From: Tunturiibacter gelidiferens
Lineage (GTDB): Bacteria; Acidobacteriota; Terriglobia; Terriglobales; Acidobacteriaceae
NCBI RefSeq assembly: GCF_013410115.1
Contig: NZ_JACCCV010000002.1
Span: forward strand, 1,240,001-1,304,000
Reading direction: 5' to 3'
Length of the DNA: 64,000 nt
Shown piece after piece: positions 1 through 9,104 of the stretch (position 1 is the first letter of the stretch; the number at the start of each line of letters is the position of its first letter). Below the pieces are notes generated by a model. That model searched no databases and was not told where the DNA came from. It worked only from the letters and a program-made list of their open reading frames with translations. The translations under genes were made by a program, and so were the position numbers.

Positions 1-1
1 C

Positions 2-1066
2 ACGAGTGGCTTGGGGGTGGTAATCGAAAGCCTGATATTAAGCGCTAAAGGCTCATTGGCTTTCAACTATTTGGTTTCTGAAGCGAACGGACCCTCTGTT
101 GTCGTCAGCTTGGAGATCGTCGACGAGAACAACCGGAAGATTAAGGGCGCTGTGCTGATCATTCCCGACGGTATTCGTCCACAGGATTTTGGCCCTGAAT
201 TACTTCGACAAGTTAGCGAAGGCACTCAGGGGGTCTTTGACTCTGGAGACGAACCTCGAACGTTGATCCTCACCGACCCACCAAGTAAATACGGTATCGG
301 AGCTAATCTTCCGGTGTCAGTGATCACGCCGAATTACCGGACCCACCGGATTAATGTGGGGCCAATACCGTCTGGGACATCCCCAACAAAGTCTTTCCGC
401 CCTCCGATGGAGCGCGTCAAATTGAAGCAAAGAACATCGGTTAGCATCAAAGTGATAGCCCAGCCTGGAGGAGAAGGCCGATTCGTCTTTGATGTTCTTG
501 TTCAAAACGATGATGAGTCAGCCGTCTACCTCGAATGCCTGAGAGCGGAATTACGGCGTGGTAGCGCAACTGGAGGTCTTTCGGCGGAAGACCGTGTCGA
601 AGACGTACATATCATTAGCGTAGATAAGTCGGGCGTTGCAACGTCCTCGCTCCGTGGTCGAGAGATAAGTCCGGACGTAAGAGCGTTTTTCCCTTACTCG
701 AGTAATCCCGATCCGATGATTATCGAGTCAGAGTTTCTTCACGAAGTTCCGCAAAAGGACAATCGTCGATACAGGATCGACTTTGGAGTATCGCCCGATT
801 TTTTTAGAGATCATGGATTCGATCAAGCCCCTCGCGCGGATGCTTGGAAATCTTCTCAAAGATCAGCTGACTCGCGGAAAGAAGACTCAACTGAGCGGAT
901 AAAAAAGTTTTACCGCTATATCAGCGTTAACGTCAGCGGACACTTCAAAGATGACAGCGAATTGTCTGAGTACAACAAGGCGGAAAATGAAGCGAAAGGG
1001 TGCGATTTCTATGTACGACCAGCCGGCAGATTCTATGCTGATGGCGTCCTGGAATGGGCACAGTGA
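2..1066 (+). CDS. Unknown protein, probably 5'-truncated by the window edge
   Basis: The reading frame is open to the first base. The only in-window start near the edge is a TTG at position 11, so the true N-terminus probably lies outside. About 351 residues are visible, hydrophilic and beta-rich in appearance, without a signal peptide, membrane segment or motif I recognise. Third codon positions are richer in A and T than in the genes after 3 kb, as in the dGTPase gene facing it, which suggests both belong to an accessory patch. The gene is convergent with the dGTPase. No function is assigned. Confidence 0.6.
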   Translation, partial: TSGLGVVIESLILSAKGSLAFNYLVSEANGPSVVVSLEIVDENNRKIKGAVLIIPDGIRPQDFGPELLRQVSEGTQGVFDSGDEPRTLILTDPPSKYGIGANLPVSVITPNYRTHRINVGPIPSGTSPTKSFRPPMERVKLKQRTSVSIKVIAQPGGEGRFVFDVLVQNDDESAVYLECLRAELRRGSATGGLSAEDRVEDVHIISVDKSGVATSSLRGREISPDVRAFFPYSSNPDPMIIESEFLHEVPQKDNRRYRIDFGVSPDFFRDHGFDQAPRADAWKSSQRSADSRKEDSTERIKKFYRYISVNVSGHFKDDSELSEYNKAENEAKGCDFYVRPAGRFYADGVLEWAQ

Positions 1067-1241
1067 CATATTAGGGGAACCACTCCTGATAGACGCTCTT
1101 ATCCTCACGAAACTCCCGGATGGTCGGCAACTCGGAAACAGCCTGCCGACGTTCCGACCTGACGTTATAGTTCCTGACAAAGCGGGGTCTTCGGCAACTA
1201 CGGGATCGAACATGCCGATAAGCTCACTTTGCCGGGGGTAA
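1011..1241 (+). CDS. Possible small ORF overlapping the end of the preceding gene (weak)
   Basis: From the ATG at 1011 a frame of 76 codons runs past the preceding gene's stop to a TAA at 1239. Its composition is protein-like and it fills most of the gap before the dGTPase, but there is no clear ribosome binding site and no recognised motif. It could equally be a chance frame, or a shifted remnant of the preceding gene. Confidence 0.2.
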   Translation: MYDQPADSMLMASWNGHSDILGEPLLIDALILTKLPDGRQLGNSLPTFRPDVIVPDKAGSSATTGSNMPISSLCRG

Positions 1242-1334
1242 GTTGTCTTTGTCACTGAACGGGAAATTCCTTGCTAACGCAGGCTGAAAGACCCCTCAAT
1301 AGTCAGGGACCTGCCGCAACACCTAAGGCTTTTG

Positions 1335-2672
1335 TCACAGGACCCAGTGTTCGAGACCCGAAGGCATTACGACGCCGTTGAGTTTTTGGTAGGTAAGGAG
1401 CGTTTGGGACTCGGTCATTCCCGCTATCAGATCGACTACCACCCGTTCGGGCGAATCGCGATTATCTTTCTCTTTTTTCTTCAAACGGTCTCGGCAGTAT
1501 GGCGGAAGAAGATAAGAGGGCGAATCTCTTCGAGCTTCGTTAAGAAAGGTCTTGTATAAATCCTCGATGATCTTACGTTGCGCGTGTTGCTGGAGAGCCA
1601 GGCCCGGGCCATCGATCACGTAATACCAAGTCAGTTGTTTGAGTAAAGCGATTTCCTTTTGCAATTCTTTACCAGCCGAGACCTTCTTCCCGTCGGAGTC
1701 CTCCGCGATCAATTTGATTCCATTGATATACCGTCCAACCAACTCGCTGGTGAAGGTGCGAAGTTTACTGCGGTCTTCTCGAGTACCTTGGTAAGGTCCA
1801 GAGAGCTTGAAAAACGTGGCGAGGAGTTCTCGCAGCATAGAATCAAGATCTTCATTCGAACAGTTTCGTAGCTCCGAAATTTTCGTTTTCTTGCTTGAAA
1901 CGTAATCTAGAAAATTGTCCCTCTCGGACGAATTGGCCATGCCAGAAACGTATCGCAGTAGGTGCAGGGGAATAAGGCCAGCGCGATAAAAATCCTCAGC
2001 GTCATGGATTGCGTATGTCAAATCGTCGGCCCAGTCCATCAATTCAGCCTCAACAGATCGAGGGTAGGGGCCCTTGCCTCTCTTTCCAACAGCCGCTTGA
2101 AAGATATCTAATTCGGAGTCGTACGTCCCCCACTTTTTGCGCTTTTCATCTGAACGTTTCGCTGAATAGGTCCAAGGATACTTAAGAATTGCGCGCAGAG
2201 TTTGCTTTGTGAGGTTGAGTCCCTCAAATTTTTCGGATCGAAAGGCCAATACTGTCACTATCCGGAAACTCTGAGCGTTTCCTTCAAAACCTTGGACCCC
2301 CTTCGATTCACTGGCTAATTTATCCAGCATGATTTCCGCTAGGTGTCCGAATGGCGGATGTCCGAGATCGTGAGCTAAGCAAGCAGCTTCGACTACATCT
2401 TCATTCAGGCCGTAACGAGTCGCCAGTGCAGGCTGTTTAAGCTTGAGCTTCTCCGCAAGTCGGCGCCCCACCTGCGCTACCTGAAGGGAGTGGGTCAATC
2501 GATTATGAAAAACCCGACCCTGTTCGCCTGATACGACCTGGGTTGTTGTCGAAAGACGTTGTAGCGCTGAAGAATAAAGAATGGAATCCCGATCGCGCTG
2601 AAAGTCGTTGCGGTCGTCTCCGTCTCGTGGTGGTTCAGGGACTAATCGACTCTGACCAGCAATACTTCTCAC
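1335..2672 (-). CDS. dgt: dGTPase-like HD-domain triphosphohydrolase
   Basis: This is a deoxynucleotide triphosphohydrolase of the Dgt/SAMHD1 HD superfamily, expected to hydrolyse dGTP (or another dNTP) to the nucleoside and triphosphate. The metal-binding signature is complete: His61 in the segment HNRLTHSLQV, His101-Asp102 in AHDLGHPPFGH, and a later Asp in WADDLTY around residues 214-220. The N-terminal YSSALQRLSTTTQV segment is typical of the family. At 445 residues it falls in the normal range. It starts with GTG four bases after the stop of a 70-residue gene, so the two are probably co-transcribed. dGTPases act in dNTP homeostasis and some act in anti-phage nucleotide depletion; nothing here decides between these. 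Confidence 0.9.
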   Translation of the reverse strand: MRSIAGQSRLVPEPPRDGDDRNDFQRDRDSILYSSALQRLSTTTQVVSGEQGRVFHNRLTHSLQVAQVGRRLAEKLKLKQPALATRYGLNEDVVEAACLAHDLGHPPFGHLAEIMLDKLASESKGVQGFEGNAQSFRIVTVLAFRSEKFEGLNLTKQTLRAILKYPWTYSAKRSDEKRKKWGTYDSELDIFQAAVGKRGKGPYPRSVEAELMDWADDLTYAIHDAEDFYRAGLIPLHLLRYVSGMANSSERDNFLDYVSSKKTKISELRNCSNEDLDSMLRELLATFFKLSGPYQGTREDRSKLRTFTSELVGRYINGIKLIAEDSDGKKVSAGKELQKEIALLKQLTWYYVIDGPGLALQQHAQRKIIEDLYKTFLNEARRDSPSYLLPPYCRDRLKKKEKDNRDSPERVVVDLIAGMTESQTLLTYQKLNGVVMPSGLEHWVL

Positions 2673-2676
2673 AGTA

Positions 2677-2889
2677 TTATGCTTTGCTGCTGATGATCAG
2701 ATGTCGATCAGGAGTGAGGGAAATCCGCTGATCCTCAAGTAGATCGGAGAGAGCATCTTGCACATCCGCATAACTATATTTTCGGCTGAGATCATCCAAG
2801 AGTTGGGTCGGTCGAAGAGGCGATGCAGCTTTTTCCACACGTTTGAAGACTTTTTGAGACACCTGCTTCAACGGCTTAGATGCTGGCAT
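2677..2889 (-). CDS. Small basic winged-helix-like protein upstream of dgt
   Basis: This 70-residue protein starts at an ATG at 2889, preceded about six bases upstream by a good GGGGAG ribosome binding site; a longer frame back to 2913 is less likely. The sequence has three short helices and a C-terminal beta-like segment (QRISLTPDRHLII), which resembles a small winged helix. The middle part, PLRPTQLLDDLSRKYSYADV, would be the recognition region. The gene ends four bases before the dGTPase start, so it may regulate or partner that enzyme. This is inference from position and shape only. Confidence 0.6.
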   Translation of the reverse strand: MPASKPLKQVSQKVFKRVEKAASPLRPTQLLDDLSRKYSYADVQDALSDLLEDQRISLTPDRHLIISSKA

Positions 2890-3079
2890 ATTCTCCCCCT
2901 GAACCGCCATCATACATTACCAGTGGAATCACGAAATAGTGCCTGGCTGGCTTCGGCGACGGCAGAATTTTTCCCCAAGAATTGTCGTCACCCGGTTCAG
3001 TTTTATCGAAGGGGGTGAATTTTCCCGTCCCTATAGCTATCCCCCACTTCAAAAACCCTGACCCTCTATACTCATATCT

Positions 3080-4717
3080 GTGAAGAAGCGCCTTCAAGTT
3101 CGCTCGATCCTTCGACGGTCCTGGCTCCTCCCCCTAATTCTGCTATGCAGTATTCCCGGAATCTCACAATCGTCGGAGACCTCTGACGCCGGAGGTCGCG
3201 TCGTACTCGTTCTCCCGTTCGACAACCGCTCCGGACAGGCAGCTCTGGCATGGGTTGGCGATTCGTTTCCCGACACGCTGAACCAGCGCCTCACCTCTGC
3301 AGGCTTCCTCACCATCGCCCGCGAAGACCGGCAGTACGCGCTCGACCATCTCGGCCTGCCCATCGACTTCAGGCCATCCCGCGCGACCACCATTCGCATT
3401 GCGCAAAATCTCGACGCCGACTTCGTCATCGTAGGCAGCTACAACGTCGCGAATGGCCGCATCGCGGTACAAGCCCAGGTGCTCGAGGTCAAAAACCTCA
3501 AACTCTCTGCGCCGCTGCAGGATTCAAGCGAACTCAACCGCCTCTTCGACGTAGAAAACGCCATCGCGTGGAAGGCGGCACGCCAAATCGATCCTCACTT
3601 CAACGTGGCCCAACAGACCTTTCTCGCCGCTTCGGGCGGAGTCCAGCTAAGCGCCTTCGAGAACTACATTCGCGGCACCGACGCGCCAACCTCGCAAGAG
3701 CGAATCAAGCGCCTGCAGGCAGCCATTGCGGCGAACCCGAACTATCCTGCAGCCCTTCTCGCTCTCGGCAAAGCACAATACTCAGAGCGAGAGTACGACC
3801 AGGCCGCAGTAACGTTTGCGAAGATTCCTCAAACGGACCGCCGCGCTCTTGAAGCAGGGTTCTATATCGGCCTGTCCCGCTTCAACACCGCAAAGTACGC
3901 CGAGGCCGAATCAGCCTTCGCCTTCGTCGCCAGCCGACTGCCGCTTCCCGAAGTTGTCAATAACCAGGCCGTCGCCTCCAGCCGCCAGGGCCACAACGCT
4001 GTTCCGCTCTTTCAGCGCGCCTCGACTGCCGATCCCAACGACCCGGACTACCACTACAACCTCGCTGTTGCCCTGTTTCGCCAAGGCGACTTCGCAGGAG
4101 CCAAACGCGAAGTTGATCTCACCCTGAAGCTGCGCCCTGCGGACTCTGAAGCAGCACAACTCAAGACCAGCATCAACTCAGGCCGAAAACCCCCAGCTGT
4201 GGCCGCCGCAGCCGCCACCGACACGACAGCATCGTCGGACTTCGACCCACTCGAACGCATTCGCCGCACCTACTCAGAGGCCTCCTTCCGTCAGGCGGCC
4301 TTTCAACTCGACCAGATGCGTGCCATGCGTCTGGCCACCCTGCCCCCTGCGGAACAGGCCGCGGAGTACACGCAACAGGGCCACGAGTATCTCACGCAAG
4401 GGCTGGTTCCCGAAGCCGAACAGGAGTTCCAGACCGCCATCGCCGCGGACGCCGCAAGCGCAGAGGCGCACGCGGGGCTCGCCCAGGTTCGCGAGCGCAG
4501 CGGAAACTCAGCTGACGCGCGCGCCGAAGCTCAAAGCTCCATCATGCTGCATCCGAACATCCCGGCCTATCTCGTTCTCGCCCGCCTCGATCTGCAGGCC
4601 AATGACGCGTCTGCATCTGCGAGAGACGTCAGTAAAGCACTCCAACTCGACCCGAAGGACTCTTCAGCGCAAGGCATGCGTCAGGCCCTGCAGGCACGCG
4701 GACAGAGCCTGCCATGA
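3080..4717 (+). CDS. Exported TPR protein with N-terminal TolB/FlgO-like domain
   Basis: The protein has 545 residues and a GTG start. A signal peptide (basic MKKRLQVR, then a hydrophobic run to about residue 30) is followed by a domain of about 40-180. There the segments VVLVLPFDNRSG and DADFVIVGSYNV resemble the CsgG/FlgO/TolB-N type of periplasmic domain. From about 200 to the end there are tetratricopeptide repeats (for example NPNYPAALLALGKAQYSERE and DPDYHYNLAVALFRQGDF), interrupted by an Ala/Thr-rich linker near 370-385. It probably acts as a periplasmic scaffold. Its stop overlaps the start of the NfeD-protease gene by four bases (ATGA), so they are translationally coupled at the head of an envelope cluster. 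Confidence 0.8.
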   Translation: MKKRLQVRSILRRSWLLPLILLCSIPGISQSSETSDAGGRVVLVLPFDNRSGQAALAWVGDSFPDTLNQRLTSAGFLTIAREDRQYALDHLGLPIDFRPSRATTIRIAQNLDADFVIVGSYNVANGRIAVQAQVLEVKNLKLSAPLQDSSELNRLFDVENAIAWKAARQIDPHFNVAQQTFLAASGGVQLSAFENYIRGTDAPTSQERIKRLQAAIAANPNYPAALLALGKAQYSEREYDQAAVTFAKIPQTDRRALEAGFYIGLSRFNTAKYAEAESAFAFVASRLPLPEVVNNQAVASSRQGHNAVPLFQRASTADPNDPDYHYNLAVALFRQGDFAGAKREVDLTLKLRPADSEAAQLKTSINSGRKPPAVAAAAATDTTASSDFDPLERIRRTYSEASFRQAAFQLDQMRAMRLATLPPAEQAAEYTQQGHEYLTQGLVPEAEQEFQTAIAADAASAEAHAGLAQVRERSGNSADARAEAQSSIMLHPNIPAYLVLARLDLQANDASASARDVSKALQLDPKDSSAQGMRQALQARGQSLP

Positions 4718-6030
4718 CTTCCGTCACGAGATTCGCCCTTCTCTTGCTGATGGCGATCTCCTGCTCACTGTCCACACGTTTGTTCGCCGCTCCCGACTCC
4801 CCCGGCACCGTCGTCAAACTCACCATTCACGACACCATCCAGCCCATAACCGCGGACTATCTTCAGCGTGGCCTCCACGAGGCTGCCCATCGCCACGCTC
4901 AGGCAGTGCTGATCTCAATGAGCACCCCCGGCGGCCTGCTCGAATCCACCCGCGTCATGGTTCAGGCCATCGAAAACTCACCCGTCCCTGTAATCATCTT
5001 CATCTCACCATCGGGCAGCAGAGCAGGTTCGGCCGGATTCTTCATCCTCGAATCAGCCGACATCGCCGCGATGGCCCCCGGAACCAACGCCGGAGCGGCT
5101 CATCCCATCGTCGAAGGCCGTCAGCTCGATCCCGTCCTCAAAGACAAGATCGAGAATGACGCCGCCGCCTTCCTCCGTTCCTACACCTCCCGCCGCGGTC
5201 GCAACGTCGAAGCCGCCGAAGACGCCGTTCGCAACTCGAAGTCCTACAGCGACGAAGAGGCACTGAAGCTGAAGCTCATCGACCTCGTCTCTGCCGACGA
5301 CGCCACCCTGCTCAAAACGCTGGATGGCCGCGAGATCCACCGCTTCGACGGCACCACCCAGACCCTGCATCTTCAGGGAGCAGAGATTGTCACCACCGCT
5401 CCCTCCGAGCGCGAGCGCCTGCTCAGCAAACTCACCAACCCAGACATCGCCGTCCTGCTGCTCGTTCTCGGCGGCCTCCTCATCTACCTGGAGTTCAACG
5501 TTCCCGGCACCGTGGTTCCCGGCTCCATCGGTACGCTCTTCATCCTCCTGGGCCTCTTCGGGCTGAACCTTCTCCCCGTCCGCCACACAGCAATCGTTCT
5601 CCTGCTGGCAGCGTTCATAATGATGTTGCTCGAAGCAAAGTTCGGCAGTCACGGCGTCCTTGCGATCGCCGGCATCGCCTCTCTCGTCTTCGGCCTGGCC
5701 ACCCTCGTCGACGGGCCCATCCCAGAACTCCGCGTCCACATCGCGACAGCCCTGGGCGCAGGCCTCGGCTTCGGCGCCATCTCCTTCGGCCTTGCCTGGA
5801 TAGCGCTTCGTGCCCGGCGTGGCAAGGTCCTTACCGGCCCACAGGCCATGATCGGCGGCATCGCCGTCGTCCGCACCCCGCTTTGCCCCACTGGGCAGGT
5901 GGAGATTCGCGGCGAGCTATGGCAGGCCTCGCTCCGCGGACAGGAATCTCTCGACGTAGGCTCTTTGGTCTCAGTCCGCGACCTGGACGGCCTGACCCTG
6001 GTCGTCGAACCCGCCAATAAGCCCGTCTGA
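4714..6030 (+). CDS. NfeD family protein with ClpP-like serine protease domain
   Basis: This is a full-length NfeD1b-type protein of 438 residues. It has a signal peptide (1-25), a ClpP/SppA-like protease domain (about 30-205), four hydrophobic segments (about 245-365) and a C-terminal NfeD OB-fold (about 385-435). The nucleophile should be Ser106 in GSRAGSAGFF. The general base is probably Lys145 in the VLKDKIENDAAAF segment, by analogy with the Ser-Lys dyad of the archaeal homologue PH1510. That homologue cleaves the hydrophobic C-terminus of its partner stomatin, and a slipin gene lies two genes downstream with such a C-terminus. The start overlaps the TPR gene by four bases. Confidence 0.9.
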   Translation: MTSVTRFALLLLMAISCSLSTRLFAAPDSPGTVVKLTIHDTIQPITADYLQRGLHEAAHRHAQAVLISMSTPGGLLESTRVMVQAIENSPVPVIIFISPSGSRAGSAGFFILESADIAAMAPGTNAGAAHPIVEGRQLDPVLKDKIENDAAAFLRSYTSRRGRNVEAAEDAVRNSKSYSDEEALKLKLIDLVSADDATLLKTLDGREIHRFDGTTQTLHLQGAEIVTTAPSERERLLSKLTNPDIAVLLLVLGGLLIYLEFNVPGTVVPGSIGTLFILLGLFGLNLLPVRHTAIVLLLAAFIMMLLEAKFGSHGVLAIAGIASLVFGLATLVDGPIPELRVHIATALGAGLGFGAISFGLAWIALRARRGKVLTGPQAMIGGIAVVRTPLCPTGQVEIRGELWQASLRGQESLDVGSLVSVRDLDGLTLVVEPANKPV

Positions 6031-6112
6031 CGCGCCAGTCGAAGGCCCCACCAGACTCCGCGCCAGAGTAGACTGAAAGAACAGTAGTTTTGAATAAGGG
6101 AGTCTTTTCTTG

Positions 6113-6790
6113 ATGTTGAATGTGTCTCGCCCGTCGTGGGTTCGGAACGTTGTACTTTGCCTGCTGCTCCCCGCGGCCGGATTAACCGCCAACGCACAGG
6201 CCACCCCGCAATCAGGCCTGGACCGTCAGCTCTCCCGCCTCGACATCGGCGTGGTCGCCTCCGCCATCATCAACAAAGACTCTAACGGCACCGTCGTCAT
6301 CAACACCGTCCCGACCGCGGTCAATCTCCACCCCGGCAATACCGTAGGCCCACTCGTAACCATCCGCTATACGAAATCCCCATACCTCGGGTTTGAGTTC
6401 AACTACGCCTACGCCCGATACACCCAGACCTTCACTCCTTTTGGAGCGGCGCCGGTCGGAGGAGTTCAGCAGAATGCCTCCGAATACACCTTCGGTTACG
6501 TAGCCCACTTCCGCCGTGAGTTTCATGGGATCGCCCCGTTCGCCGGTGGTGGCGCCGGTACAACCGCCTTCCGACCCACACCCGGCGGCGGAGAAGGCCT
6601 GTCGCCGCAGGCACGCGCCACCTACTACTACAACGTCGGCGGCGACTACATGCTAAACAAGCACTTCGGAGCACGCGCCGAGTTTCGCCAGCTGTTCTTC
6701 AAGGCTCCGGACTTCGAAACCAACTATCTCACCATTCAGAAACACACCACCGAGCTCCAACCCGGCTTCGGCTTCTTCTTTCGCTTCTAG
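6113..6790 (+). CDS. Outer-membrane beta-barrel protein
   Basis: The protein has 225 residues, with a signal peptide ending near NAQA (about residue 28) and alternating aromatic/polar strands rich in Tyr, Phe and Gly. It ends in Phe after GFGFFFRF, the usual signal for insertion by the BAM machinery. ATG at 6113 is chosen over the TTG immediately before it. It is an OmpA/OmpW-like porin-sized barrel of unknown specificity. Its position between the NfeD protease and slipin genes suggests a shared envelope role, but about 80 bp separate it from each, so it may have its own promoter. Confidence 0.8.
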   Translation: MLNVSRPSWVRNVVLCLLLPAAGLTANAQATPQSGLDRQLSRLDIGVVASAIINKDSNGTVVINTVPTAVNLHPGNTVGPLVTIRYTKSPYLGFEFNYAYARYTQTFTPFGAAPVGGVQQNASEYTFGYVAHFRREFHGIAPFAGGGAGTTAFRPTPGGGEGLSPQARATYYYNVGGDYMLNKHFGARAEFRQLFFKAPDFETNYLTIQKHTTELQPGFGFFFRF

Positions 6791-6867
6791 CCAGTAACAC
6801 CGGCCGCTGCTGCGCCTGCTTTACAATCGCAGCGGCGGCAGCAGTTGGGCCGACAGAGGTTTTACCC

Positions 6868-7650
6868 ATGATGTCTCTCCCGCTCCTCTTTGCCATCGTC
6901 ATCGTAGTTCTCTACCTGGTTAACTCCCTCAACATTCTCAAAGAGTACGAGCGAGGCGTCATCTTTCGTCTCGGCCGGGTCAAGCAGGCCGCAGCCGGAC
7001 CGGGTCTCATCTGGATCTTCCGCCCCCTCGACCAGATCGTGCGCGTCAGTCTCCGCCAGGAAGCGATGGAAGTTCCCCCGCAGGACGTCATCACCCGCGA
7101 CAACGTCACCCTCAAGGTCAATGCAGTCATCACTCTGCGCGTCGTAGACCCCACCAAGGCCGTCATCGAGGTGGCAAACTACATCTATCAGACCTCGCAG
7201 TTCGCCCAGACCACACTGCGCTCGGTCCTCGGCGAAGTGGACCTCGATGGCCTCCTCGCCCACCGCGAAGCCCTCAACATCCGCATTCAGACCATCATCG
7301 ACGGCCACACCGCCCCCTTCGGCGTCAAAGTCGTCTCCGTCGAGGTCAAGCAGGTCGACATGCCCGAGTCCATGCTCCGCGCCATGGCCAAGCAGGCCGA
7401 AGCTGAACGCGAACGCCGAGCGAAGATCATCCACGCCGAGGGTGAGTTCAACGCCGCCGCCAAGCTCGTCGAAGCCGCCCAGCTCATGGCCACCCAGCCC
7501 ATGACCCTCCAGCTCCGCTACCTCCAGACCCTCACCGAGATAGGTGTCGAGAAAAATACCACCATCGTCTTTCCCCTTCCAATGGAGCTGATGAACCTGT
7601 TCAATAAGACGACACTCACGCCCGACGCGGCGCTGGAGAAAAAGGTCTGA
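6868..7650 (+). CDS. Slipin, stomatin/SPFH family membrane protein
   Basis: The 260-residue protein has one N-terminal membrane segment (about 3-20), an SPFH domain ([12 protein letters not shown] through [15 protein letters not shown]), a helical region rich in Ala, Glu and Arg (about 170-205) and a hydrophobic C-terminal stretch, [16 protein letters not shown]. That stretch corresponds to the region cleaved by the NfeD-type protease in the well-studied archaeal stomatin/NfeD pair, whose protease homologue lies two genes upstream. Slipins oligomerise on the inner membrane and organise membrane domains. A second in-frame ATG follows the first directly. The SPOR gene begins two bases after the stop. 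Confidence 0.95.
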   Translation: MMSLPLLFAIVIVVLYLVNSLNILKEYERGVIFRLGRVKQAAAGPGLIWIFRPLDQIVRVSLRQEAMEVPPQDVITRDNVTLKVNAVITLRVVDPTKAVIEVANYIYQTSQFAQTTLRSVLGEVDLDGLLAHREALNIRIQTIIDGHTAPFGVKVVSVEVKQVDMPESMLRAMAKQAEAERERRAKIIHAEGEFNAAAKLVEAAQLMATQPMTLQLRYLQTLTEIGVEKNTTIVFPLPMELMNLFNKTTLTPDAALEKKV

Positions 7651-7652
7651 CC

Positions 7653-8345
7653 GTGAACAGCCGCTACCAAACCGACGATGACTTGCAGGATCTTCACGAC
7701 TCTCGCGGACAGGATCGCGAGATCTCGCTTGGCGCCACCACTATCCTTGGCATCTTCTTCGTGCTCGCTCTGCTCTGCGCGGTCTTCTTCGGCTTCGGCT
7801 ACTCCCTGGGCAGGCGTTCCGCCCCACCTGTTATCAGCGCAGCGGAGACCACCACAAGCTCTGAGCCCAGTGCCTCCAAACCCGCACCGGGAAGCCCCGC
7901 AGCCCACACAGCGCCCTCTTCGCCTGCAATCCAGGCCGACGACGCGAGCCAAACTCCCAGCCTCTCGGACGCTCCAACAACCGCGTCCAACGAGCCGAGC
8001 CAGCCCACTCCAGCCATCACCAGGGTCAAGGCCGTCGCCGCAGACTTTCGCCCCGATACCCGCACCGAATCAGCGACCAAGCCCACCACCAGGCAAGTGT
8101 CGCTCGCGCCTACAGGGCCGGCAGCACCGGGAGTAGCCATCGTCCAGGTCGCCGCCGTCTCACACCAGGAGGACGCCGACGTCCTCGTTAATGCCCTGAA
8201 GCATCGCGGCTACAACGTCGCCATTCACAAGGAGCCGCAGGACAAGCTGCTTCATGTTCAGATCGGGCCCTTCCCAACCAAAAAGGATGCCGACGCCATG
8301 CGGCAGCGTCTCCAGACCGACGGCTACAACGCCATCGTCAAGTAA
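7653..8345 (+). CDS. SPOR-domain inner-membrane protein
   Basis: A GTG start lies two bases after the slipin stop. The 230 residues form a short cytoplasmic part, one membrane segment (about 25-50, GATTILGIFFVLALLCAVFF), a long Pro/Ala/Ser/Thr-rich periplasmic linker (about 60-145) and a C-terminal SPOR domain (about 152-230). SPOR domains bind denuded glycan strands of peptidoglycan, often at division sites. The arrangement resembles DedD/FtsN-like proteins. The 3' end overlaps the convergent plsC-like gene by 22 bp. Confidence 0.85.
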   Translation: MNSRYQTDDDLQDLHDSRGQDREISLGATTILGIFFVLALLCAVFFGFGYSLGRRSAPPVISAAETTTSSEPSASKPAPGSPAAHTAPSSPAIQADDASQTPSLSDAPTTASNEPSQPTPAITRVKAVAADFRPDTRTESATKPTTRQVSLAPTGPAAPGVAIVQVAAVSHQEDADVLVNALKHRGYNVAIHKEPQDKLLHVQIGPFPTKKDADAMRQRLQTDGYNAIVK

Positions 8346-9058
8346 TCTGCAGGCTTCATCTCCAGCGGCAGAGCCTCTGCAATCGCGTTCCGGACCGCCC
8401 GCATCAGCTCCTCCCGAGTCGCATAGTCCGACGGCTCGATAGCCGGAAGCAGTTGAACGCGCGCCAATCCAGGCGTGATGGCGTTACTTCCCTTCCTCAT
8501 CATCGTCTGCGTCCCCGACACAGCGATAGGAATAATCGGTGCCTTCGTCTCCTGCGCCAGAAAAAATGGCCCCTTTTTGAAGGTCGAGAGTCGCCCATCC
8601 GGCGAACGAGTTCCCTCCGGATACACGAGGATGTGCAGCCCCGAGCGCAGCGCATCCACAGCGGCCGCCACGCTGGCCTGCGCGGCATCGCGACGGTTGC
8701 CACGCTCTACTGGCACAAACTTCGCCAGCCGCATCGCCTTTCCCAGGATGGGGATATTCATTAGCTCCTTCTTCAGCAAAACCGAACTACGCCCTGGAAG
8801 AAGCGGAATCGTAACCGGAGGATCAAGATTCGAGACATGATTGCTCATGAAGATGCAGCTGCGTCCCGCTGGAATATTCTCGAACCCGCTGATCTCGATC
8901 TTGATTCCAGCAGCACGCACCCCCGCGTTCGTGATCCACATCGCAACCCGATAGAGCCGGGTGATGTCTCCGACCAACAAAGTGTAAGGAATGCCAACGA
9001 TCCCGGCGATTGGACCTAGGGCGAGATAAACAAAGACGAGCTTCAGGGTTGCGAACAT
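8324..9058 (-). CDS. plsC: 1-acyl-sn-glycerol-3-phosphate acyltransferase (PlsC-like)
   Basis: The protein transfers an acyl chain to lysophosphatidic acid in phospholipid synthesis. The acyltransferase box NHVSNLDP (HX4D) and the glycerophosphate-binding EGTR motif in VYPEGTRSPDG are intact, and a hydrophobic N-terminal segment anchors it in the membrane. The frame extends further upstream, but ATG at 9058 gives the normal length of 244 residues and avoids overlapping mpl. It is the last gene of the run dapF, LD-carboxypeptidase, mpl, plsC on the minus strand, 46 bp after mpl, and its end overlaps the SPOR gene on the other strand. Confidence 0.9.
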   Translation of the reverse strand: MFATLKLVFVYLALGPIAGIVGIPYTLLVGDITRLYRVAMWITNAGVRAAGIKIEISGFENIPAGRSCIFMSNHVSNLDPPVTIPLLPGRSSVLLKKELMNIPILGKAMRLAKFVPVERGNRRDAAQASVAAAVDALRSGLHILVYPEGTRSPDGRLSTFKKGPFFLAQETKAPIIPIAVSGTQTMMRKGSNAITPGLARVQLLPAIEPSDYATREELMRAVRNAIAEALPLEMKPADYLTMAL

Positions 9059-9104
9059 ACCATCTTCAAGGATAACAGTCGCGACAGAGCTCCGACCGGC
9101 TGCG

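Noticed and set aside
887..1255. Minus-strand frame of 122 codons
   Set aside because: It lies across the end of the first gene and the next frame; no ribosome site or motif.
2876..3097. Minus-strand frame of 73 codons before the TPR gene
   Set aside because: It overlaps the start region of the small winged-helix gene and the TPR promoter; composition is not protein-like.
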